Both the position numbers and the translations under genes were made by a program. Source: Cinnamomum chago (lineage: Eukaryota; Streptophyta; Magnoliopsida; Laurales; Lauraceae). From it: a stretch of DNA of 64,000 bases. Shown here piece by piece: positions 58,201 to 64,000 of this stretch. Position 1 is the stretch's first letter; each line of letters begins with the position of its first letter. The notes under the pieces were generated by a model, which was given only the letters and a program-made list of their open reading frames with translations, was not told where the DNA came from and did no database searches. The stretch spans positions 34,700,501-34,764,500 of the forward strand of contig CP142453.1 in NCBI GenBank assembly GCA_038049695.1, read 5' to 3'.

Positions 58201-61200
58201 CCCTGCGGTATTGTCAATAAGCATGTCGATGTGAGGCAAGGGGAAATCGTCCTTGGGAGATGCCTTGTTCAAATTCCGAAAATCAATACAGACTCGGACG
58301 CGTCCGTCTTTCTTCTTTACCGGGACTATATTGGCGACCCATTGAGGAAACAACACAACCCTGATGAACTTAGCCTGGTGGAGTTTGTCAACCTCCTCCT
58401 TCACTTTCAGTGCAACATCGGGGAGCATTCTTCTCAGCTTCTGTTTGACGGGTCTAGCATTTTCCTCTAATGGGATCCTGTGTTCTACCAGGTCGGATGC
58501 AAGTCCGGGCATGTCGTTATAATCTGATGCGAACACGTCTTGGTATTCTCTTAGGGCTTCAAGGATCTCAATCTCTTCGTTAGGTTCCAGGCATGCACTA
58601 ATTTGGACTTGTTTGGGTCTCTCTTCCGTCCCCAGGTTTATCTCTTTTGTCTTTTCAGCAGCTGCTTGGGTTTCCTCATCAAACTTTTTGATTACTCTCC
58701 TAAATTCCTCAGAGACTTCATCATCCCCTTCTTCGGCGTCCACTAGTTCATAAACACCCATTCCATCATTAATGTTTGCATGTTCTGTGGAAGGCTCAGG
58801 CTCTAAAACGACAGGTAGAGATTCGCAGCCTAACTTATTGATATTGGTCATAATTTCCTCTAGTCGAGACTGTGCTACCGGTGGTATCTTCCATCGTCTT
58901 AGGTTGCCCACATTCTGATGATGACTAAAGTCTTCTACTCCTACGGTTCCTATGTTTTTGGGTTTTCTATTTTCTATTTTTTTTGGGTTTTTGGGGTTTT
59001 CTATTTTTTTGGGATTTTTGGAATGATATGGTACAGATGGGATCGAGGATGGATTATCTACCGAGGAGGATCCTCCCCGCTGGCGTAGCCAGGCGGTGGG
59101 GCGGTATACCACTTCGTGATCATTGAGGTCATCGGTTTCCCAGATTTTGCGGTTTTCTTGAGAGGGGTCTTCTCGCCAGTGGCGCCAGGCAGCCGGCCAA
59201 TATACCACTTCTTCGCTAGTAGGGTCTTCGATTTCCCACGTTTCGCGACTTTCCGGGATTTTGGCAATCGGCGTTTTTTTTTTTTTGGGTAAATGAGTTG
59301 ACTCGCTCACACTTAGCATGTTACATGATAAGGTATGGGATCTCAGGTCAATGGTGTGGTCTATATTGTTCACTTCCTTTAGCGGATGGAGCTCTCTCCA
59401 AGTGCCGAAGATTTCCTCGTAAGTCTCGCTTTCGGAAGATGTCGAATCTCCCCAATCCTCTACTAAAACGAACTTACCTTTATCATTTGGGTCTAAATTG
59501 TAGCATCCCTCCCTGGTCGGTGGTGTATTGGGATCTAGGGCCTTGTTGGACTTCACAAAATATTCGTTTAAGGTCCAGTCCTCCCATTTATACCTTATGT
59601 CATTGTGTGTGTCGTACCCTAACCCTTCTGCTCTCGCTCTGGGATCTGGTATGTAAGGGTCAATAATTCCTTCTCCGTCCCTTCCTAGTCCAAATCCGGG
59701 TTGATACCCCATCTTTTTCATCAGGGTCCATCCTCGATCTTGACCTTCGTTGTCCGCTGCAGGATCCTGCAGGCAGGATAGATCAGAGAACATATGTTGC
59801 ATCAAGTCTGTATCCATCAAGGAGATGAGAGGGTCGACCCTGTATCCATGAATTTTGACTTCTGGCGTAATAGGAGCGGGTTGTAGGGTTGGGAGTATCT
59901 GAAGTTCTTCCGGTTCAATGACAGGCGGGTCCCCCATTAGTTTCATGATCTTGCCTAAGTAGGGGAATTTGACGCATTGATGCCTGCTCGACATGACAGC
60001 ATTCATATGATTCAACCATCGGCGTCCCAAGATTAAGTTAAAAGTGGCGGGGATATCCATAATATAAAATTCTTCCGGCATTGAGAGCGGGCCTGCTTGC
60101 ACTAATAACATAATTTTTCCACAAACTGTTTTCTTATTCCCGTCATAGCCGGTCACAACCATAGGGGCTGGAGTTAGGTCTTTTACTGTGAGTCCTAAAG
60201 CTTTGTAGGTTTTCAACGGATAAATATTCAGTGATGCGCCAGTGTCAACCAAAGCTCCTGACATTTCCTTCCCTGCTATCTTGACTGTCAGATGTAAAGG
60301 AGATGTCCTCGCCTCAGGCGGTATCTCCTTTAATTCTTCCTCAGTAAAAGTGATGGCAGGGAATGAAGCTCCCGGGGCCAAGGCCGCGATAGATGTCCTC
60401 AATTCCTCTGGAGTTATGCCTACCGGGACTTGTAAGCGCGTAATAGCCTCGAGTAGTTGTTGCTGATGCTTGGGGGATGTCTTAATTAAATCAAGGACGG
60501 ACACCTTAGCTGGGATCTTAGTGAGGTGTCCTAAGAGGTCATACTCTATCCCCGTTTCTATCGAAGTATAAGCTCTTTCATCAACAGACTCCTCAACTTG
60601 ATCATTGGGATTTTGCGAATCTAAGTTTTGAGTAACTGGATGAGGAGGTAGCCGGGGAGGACGGATCCGTCCAGATCGTAGGTGGGCCTGAGGTGCATTT
60701 GTATCTGGGTGAGGATCTGGCTGTGAGTTCGTGATGATGGGTGATTCTCGATCGTCTGGCTCATCAAAATTTACCTTGTAAAGGTCAGGGGAGTCAACGA
60801 TCGCCTCCATCCCCGAGTTAAAGATTTTGAATTTGGTCTTCCCATCCCATGGCGTAATGTATTTTCGATAATCCTCCTCTTCAAAGAAATCATCATGACA
60901 TGGTTGGCTATGGTGTATACTCCCCTGAGCTGGGGCATCAATGTGCCTGTGCTCTATTACGGCGATGTTTATTAGTTGGGCATGTGGGCCCTGTCCAGAG
61001 GTTGATGCTCCATGCTGAGGTAACGGGTTCGTATAGATCTGTATGTTGGGAATATTCTGCGCTGGATTAGCGGTTGAATTTTGATTAGGAGTGGCACCTC
61101 GCAGGTCATTCCCGCCTATTGGCCTAATGTTACCCCAATCAATTCTACCTTCGTCATTGAGGTCATAGATCAAATCTCTAACCGTGTAGCATTGGGTGAG

Positions 61201-63636
61201 GTCATGACCCGGCATCCTATGGTAGGCGCAAAACTTAGTCTTGTCCAGGTGTTCGGACCATGCCTGCGGTCGTTCCGGTGGGAGTTGGAGGGCGTTCTGG
61301 CTTAAAAGAGACCAGAAGACAGCAGTCCATGGTTGAGGAAGGGATGGGTAGTTTGCCCTCTTAGGTCCGAATCTTCTTCTATTTCCGTTGTTCGGGTTAT
61401 TTTGGTTGCCGTTGTTGTCTCTATTGTAATTGAAGGGGACAGTACCATAGTTAGGTTGAGGATTCACGTTTCGATTTTGCGGCGGAGCCGTCAGATTTTG
61501 AGCCGGTTGCATAGGATTAGGATTCTGATTTTGATTCATTGGAGGTCCTTGGTTCCTTGGCGGTTGGTCAAAACTTTGGTTATTCCTCGGAAGGTTCCGG
61601 TAGTTCTGATTATTTCGTGGAAAATTTTGGTTATTCCTTTGGTGATTCGGGTTACCACCTTGGAAACTAGGATTGCCATTCTGCGCTTGGTTTTGATGTT
61701 GGTTAAAGCTAACATTGGTACGCTCTTGGTACGGTCGGTAGACCTCTTCCTGATTCAAGCTCACCTCAGGAGTTGCGCGGCTCTCTGGTTGGGTGGTTGT
61801 GCCTACCCTACGTGTGTTCTTCTTATGGTCAATGATGGTGTTCAACACACCCTCATCTAAGTTTTGTTTCATCCTAGACAACCTACGGTATAGGCCACTC
61901 CAACTAACAACCTCTCCGATTGTCATCAAAGCCCTCATCGGATCCTTCATATTTGATATAGCCATTCTCACCTGTTCTTCTTCCTGCATGTTGCAGTCCG
62001 ATCGTGCGAATTGGTTTTGCCACCTTACTGCGAATTCCTCATAGTCCTCGTTGTTCTTTTGTTTGAGGTTAGCCAAGTCATGCCATAAGGGTTTGTTTTT
62101 AGTTAAGTGCTGGTATCGCGCTAGGAATTTCTCTACCACATCCTCGAAAGTATTAATCTCGTGGGACGGCACGGATGTGTACCAAGTCAATGCATCTCCG
62201 GTCAATGACTCTTGAAAATAATTTATGAGCATGGAGTCATTGTCGGCGATGGCCCGACATTTGTTGCAAAATGAGACTAGGTGATGCTGAGGGTCAGTCG
62301 TCCCATCGTAAGGTATGAATTTTGGAGCTCTAACAGGGAAAGGTGATTTCTCTTTTTCTTCCTTTTTGGTAAAGTCGTAAAATCCTAATTTCTTACCAAT
62401 TGAGCTTGAGGACTTCTTCTTAATTTCGTTCTTAAGCTCCTCTACGTTTTTCTGCAATTCTTTGAATGCTAAAGGATCCAGGTATTGAATTGTCTGCGCA
62501 TGATGCTCTCTTTGTGGTTCTAGCGAAGTAGGGGCATAGGCCGGTTCTTGAAATTGGCCCTGGAAATGCGGCTGCGGGATAGGCTGATAACTTTGGTTCA
62601 ACTGAGCTCCCCCATGAGTAACTGACTGTCCTCTGTATGGGTCAACTATCGGGCTTAAGGTAGGCAGCGGATAAGCCTGCTGATAGCGCGGTTCTTGATA
62701 AGAATTTCTAAGGCCCGTGGGGTTAGTAGCTTGCGCGTTCTGGATTAGGGGATTCTGGTCCGTATTGGGCACCTGATAGATCGGGACTGTTCGATTTTGA
62801 TAAGTGGGAAGCCCCCCCTCGTATTGAATCGGCTGGGGATATAACATACTAGTGTCGGACGTTACAGGGTTGTAACGAGCTTGGTTCATTGGTGGAGGAG
62901 TCATTACCTGGAATTGGGGTCGGGCCATCTCATATTGTCCGTAGGTATCTGGTGTTCCTACATGGATTAAAGGGTTTTGGTGCAAGGTATTAGATGTTGC
63001 CGACTGACCCACGTTCACTGGACCACGACTCACCTGATGATATGGGCTTTCATTTATTGCAAGGGTCTGAGAAGGGGCGATGATTCTACTTGGGGTTATG
63101 ATAGGTGCATCAGTAGGCATCCCGTACTGCGGGATAGAAGACGTAATTGGCTCCGTCTGACTAATTAGGGAAGAGTAGGGTATAACCTGTGAAACCACAG
63201 GATCGCTTGCGAGGAGAGAGTGATCCCTTGACGAAATATTATCGTGAACCCTATATCTTATAACCTGGCCAGTGGGGCTGACTAAGTCCGTGTAAGTAAC
63301 CCCTGAATGCGAGGAATGTTGATTCCTCCCTGACGAAGGAGAAGGGGTGGACGCATGGGAATGATTCCTCCCCATTGTAATGGTATTAGCTGGTAGCGGG
63401 CCTCCTTCGAAAAGGGACCGTCTTATCTGTTGTGAGTCATAGCTTGAAGTTGCTAAGGATCCATCGAATACCCTAGAGGGTTCCGGATTTTGCAGGGTTT
63501 GGTGTGACCCGCCGGTGGTGCGGATCACTAGTGGAGGTGAAATGGGTTGAAAGTCGGACATTCCGAATGTCTGGCCCTCCATTTGTGAAGAAATGCTTAG
63601 ATGAGAAGAGAAAGAGTGAAGGGAAGAGAAGAGCAC
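55228..63636 (-). CDS. gag-pol polyprotein of the giant Ogre-like element, looks whole
   Basis: One uninterrupted minus-strand frame of 2,802 codons. The likely start is MEGQTFGMSDF (near 63582). In order: proline/glutamine-rich N-terminus; gag capsid domain (about residues 420-600, YDGTTDPQHHLVSF); zinc cluster CAYHRMPGHDLTQC (about 810); protease ALVDTGASLNIYP (about 1135) with NLILGRRWLNH; G-patch LMKKMGYQPGFGLGRDGEG (about 1312); RT (about 1730-1950) with VYVDDILIKSK; RNase H (about 2000-2150); archaeal-type second RNase H (about 2185-2305, MYFDGALNQNGKG, FGDSKVVISQ); integrase (about 2440-2700) with FDIIGPLAPT, FITDNGPQF and PYYPQANGQAEATN. The order and the second RNase H identify a Tat/Ogre element. 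All catalytic landmarks I looked for are present, unlike in the two left-hand elements. It faces the PMD gene tail to tail. Confidence 0.9.
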   Translation of the reverse strand: MLFSSLHSFSSHLSISSQMEGQTFGMSDFQPISPPLVIRTTGGSHQTLQNPEPSRVFDGSLATSSYDSQQIRRSLFEGGPLPANTITMGRNHSHASTPSPSSGRNQHSSHSGVTYTDLVSPTGQVIRYRVHDNISSRDHSLLASDPVVSQVIPYSSLISQTEPITSSIPQYGMPTDAPIITPSRIIAPSQTLAINESPYHQVSRGPVNVGQSATSNTLHQNPLIHVGTPDTYGQYEMARPQFQVMTPPPMNQARYNPVTSDTSMLYPQPIQYEGGLPTYQNRTVPIYQVPNTDQNPLIQNAQATNPTGLRNSYQEPRYQQAYPLPTLSPIVDPYRGQSVTHGGAQLNQSYQPIPQPHFQGQFQEPAYAPTSLEPQREHHAQTIQYLDPLAFKELQKNVEELKNEIKKKSSSSIGKKLGFYDFTKKEEKEKSPFPVRAPKFIPYDGTTDPQHHLVSFCNKCRAIADNDSMLINYFQESLTGDALTWYTSVPSHEINTFEDVVEKFLARYQHLTKNKPLWHDLANLKQKNNEDYEEFAVRWQNQFARSDCNMQEEEQVRMAISNMKDPMRALMTIGEVVSWSGLYRRLSRMKQNLDEGVLNTIIDHKKNTRRVGTTTQPESRATPEVSLNQEEVYRPYQERTNVSFNQHQNQAQNGNPSFQGGNPNHQRNNQNFPRNNQNYRNLPRNNQSFDQPPRNQGPPMNQNQNPNPMQPAQNLTAPPQNRNVNPQPNYGTVPFNYNRDNNGNQNNPNNGNRRRFGPKRANYPSLPQPWTAVFWSLLSQNALQLPPERPQAWSEHLDKTKFCAYHRMPGHDLTQCYTVRDLIYDLNDEGRIDWGNIRPIGGNDLRGATPNQNSTANPAQNIPNIQIYTNPLPQHGASTSGQGPHAQLINIAVIEHRHIDAPAQGSIHHSQPCHDDFFEEEDYRKYITPWDGKTKFKIFNSGMEAIVDSPDLYKVNFDEPDDRESPIITNSQPDPHPDTNAPQAHLRSGRIRPPRLPPHPVTQNLDSQNPNDQVEESVDERAYTSIETGIEYDLLGHLTKIPAKVSVLDLIKTSPKHQQQLLEAITRLQVPVGITPEELRTSIAALAPGASFPAITFTEEELKEIPPEARTSPLHLTVKIAGKEMSGALVDTGASLNIYPLKTYKALGLTVKDLTPAPMVVTGYDGNKKTVCGKIMLLVQAGPLSMPEEFYIMDIPATFNLILGRRWLNHMNAVMSSRHQCVKFPYLGKIMKLMGDPPVIEPEELQILPTLQPAPITPEVKIHGYRVDPLISLMDTDLMQHMFSDLSCLQDPAADNEGQDRGWTLMKKMGYQPGFGLGRDGEGIIDPYIPDPRARAEGLGYDTHNDIRYKWEDWTLNEYFVKSNKALDPNTPPTREGCYNLDPNDKGKFVLVEDWGDSTSSESETYEEIFGTWRELHPLKEVNNIDHTIDLRSHTLSCNMLSVSESTHLPKKKKTPIAKIPESRETWEIEDPTSEEVVYWPAAWRHWREDPSQENRKIWETDDLNDHEVVYRPTAWLRQRGGSSSVDNPSSIPSVPYHSKNPKKIENPKNPKKIENRKPKNIGTVGVEDFSHHQNVGNLRRWKIPPVAQSRLEEIMTNINKLGCESLPVVLEPEPSTEHANINDGMGVYELVDAEEGDDEVSEEFRRVIKKFDEETQAAAEKTKEINLGTEERPKQVQISACLEPNEEIEILEALREYQDVFASDYNDMPGLASDLVEHRIPLEENARPVKQKLRRMLPDVALKVKEEVDKLHQAKFIRVVLFPQWVANIVPVKKKDGRVRVCIDFRNLNKASPKDDFPLPHIDMLIDNTAGHAMLSFMDGYSGHNQIRLSPEDQEKTSFTTPWGTYCYVVMPFGLKNAGATYQRAMMAIFHDMIHDCVEVYVDDILIKSKTRDTHVMALRRVLQRSRDTQLKMNPKKCVFGVSSGKLLGFMVSNRGIEVDPSKVKAILEMPPSKNLKELRGLIGRLQFIRRFISQHSQRCEPFYKLLKGGVGYHWDDDCQKAFEDLKKYLLSPPVLKPPTKDEPLILYVSTTESAIGVVLGQHDETGRKENAIYYLSKSLLPYERKYSPMERTCLAVVWAAQKLRHYFLAHQVKLLARMDPLKYIFEKPVTSGRVARWQMLLAEFDITYVTQKSIKGQAIADHLAHLPLPRYEPVETEFPDEDILFTDIEEVKNDDLWTMYFDGALNQNGKGVGVVLLSPEGVAIPKAYKIGFPATNNVMEYEALLAGLREAQTLGIEKLRVFGDSKVVISQIAGEWKVSAPKLAHYHAKAKELMSDFKKISFLYIPRALNRLADSLAILASIIEMPNDKDSEEFLIKRLDSPSVKPIDLTKGNPAEVLPTVSKGKGKKAKAKESDHKENTKPEGILARIQHDDDLVDDHPWYYDIWNYLHDGYIPEYATRSDKKALKEMVQRYVIVAGLLYRRSFSGILLRCVTTEEGQEIIEEAHSGECGGHVNGQMLAKKIIRLGYYWPSLEMDSVHYVRRCKECQLHADLIHAPASSLHPTTAPWPFSTWAFDIIGPLAPTLENTQNKAFILTAIEYYTKWAEAEAYVNIKATSVVKFIKKNIIARFGIPKVFITDNGPQFISQQMNELCTKYDIELHHSTPYYPQANGQAEATNKTLLKIIKKTVQTAKGSDWPDRLVEALWAYRTSIRTPTGETPYSLTYGTEAVLPLEVLHPSLRVQLNEDITEDQRREALLLQLDLLDEKRMKAAEHAQVYRKRIARAYNKHVKERRFKVGDFVLKRITPSQLPHPRGKLRPNWEGPYVIKEVYSKNAYRLVNAEGEELPDPWNAMYLKRYTV

Positions 63637-63850
63637 GCGTTATGTAATTTTGTTGGTGAAGGTTTGTTTCTTATGATGTAATGGGGGAAAGCTTAGTGGA
63701 CGGTCCATTGGAACCTCAGGTTTAATTTAGGACTAGACTCATAATAACCCTAAACTGATTGGGACACGGACATCTGATCATTGATTGGATGTTCGTGTCT
63801 TAGAATAACATTCCAGGAAAACCCAAATAAGTGACAGGAAAACAAAAGAG
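63637..63850 (-). other. Short leader between primer binding site and gag
   Basis: About 215-270 bp without an ORF. It is much shorter than the 1.9-kb repeat-filled leader of the Ogre-like element at the left. Confidence 0.6.
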
Positions 63851-63868
63851 GTCCCATCACGATCGCCA
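63851..63868 (-). promoter_or_regulatory. Primer binding site, tRNA-Arg type
   Basis: The minus strand reads TGGCGATCGTGATGGGAC starting three bases inside the LTR edge. It would pair with a tRNA 3' end ...ATCACGATCGCCA, which fits a tRNA-Arg. tRNA-Arg priming is reported for Ogre elements. The exact isoacceptor is my inference. Confidence 0.6.
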
Positions 63869-63871
63869 GGC

Positions 63872-64000
63872 TGTCGGATGTGAATTTTGATCCCCCAGGG
63901 GAGGGGAATCGCCATTCATCTATATGTGCTATTTAAATTTTTACATCGAAAATGAGGATTCCGACTATCCTCAAAATCGACGGATCACGATCGCCAGCTA
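63872..64000 (-). repeat. Start of the 5' LTR of the giant element (continues beyond the window)
   Basis: The 129 visible bases are identical to 37702-37830. They include an internal GGATCACGATCGCCAG that resembles the primer-binding-site region. About 5.35 kb of this LTR should lie to the right. Confidence 0.85.

Larger units (their letters stand above)
37702..64000 (-). mobile_element. Giant Ogre-like LTR retrotransposon with extra antisense genes, looks whole, right end outside the window
   Basis: The minus strand gives LTR start (63872 on), primer binding site, gag-pol, a spacer, two plus-strand genes, and an LTR at 37702-43183. Plus-strand 37702-37830 and 63872-64000 are identical base for base, which suggests a very recent insertion. 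gag-pol is one open frame and the antisense PMD gene is open after splicing, so the element looks whole. Extra ORFs near the 3' LTR, some antisense, are known in plant Tat elements. The internal part would be about 20.7 kb and the total about 31-32 kb. One caution: the LTR at 43183 is not followed by a visible polypurine tract, see findings. Confidence 0.65.

Overview
This is repeat-dense nuclear DNA of a flowering plant. It holds Ty3/gypsy retrotransposons of the plant Tat lineage (Ogre- and Retand-like, recognised by a second, archaeal-type RNase H after the RT-RNase H), chromovirus (Tekay/Del-like) LTR pieces, Tourist, hAT and Mutator MITEs, a plant L1-type LINE and a plant mobile domain (PMD) gene. 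The species cannot be named from the sequence. No rRNA, tRNA or CRISPR was seen.

Left part (1-20573): three nested LTR elements, all minus strand. An Ogre-like element (1-12402, left end outside the window; gag, protease, G-patch, RT/RNase H, second RNase H, a leader of about 150-bp tandem repeats, LTR 9532-12402) lies inside a Tekay-like LTR (12403-about 13807). That LTR in turn sits at the 3' end of a Retand-like element (about 13808-20573, 5' LTR 19919-20573). Both gag-pol elements are broken fossils.

Middle part (20574-37689): AT-rich intergenic DNA. It holds a GC-rich fold-back, a 5.6-kb unit with matching TGTTTGG-type termini and a gene-like exon, a 5'-truncated LINE, a hAT MITE, a Tourist MITE with TTA target duplication, a Mutator-type MITE with about 115-bp inverted ends, and two tandem copies of a 1.2-kb LTR-like sequence.

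Right part (37690-64000): an apparently young, giant Ogre-like element. A 5.5-kb LTR (37702-43183) and the start of a second LTR (63872 on) are identical over the 129 bp that can be compared. Between them lie an uninterrupted gag-pol frame of about 2,800 codons on the minus strand (55228-63636) and, convergent to it on the plus strand, two extra genes: a 263-aa ORF of unknown function (45662-46453) and a 15-exon PMD gene whose predicted splicing gives one open 903-aa frame (48902-52989). About 25 copies of a 30-bp GGCGCC double palindrome fill the LTR, including the stretch just upstream of its TATA box. The same motif recurs directly upstream of the 263-aa ORF.

The most interesting candidate system is therefore an LTR retrotransposon carrying an antisense, intron-containing PMD gene plus arrays of a private palindromic motif near its own promoters. 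By analogy with other plant transposons this could be an anti-silencing or self-regulation module. That function is inference. An alternative reading, in which the 37702-43183 LTR belongs to another copy of the family, is given in the findings.
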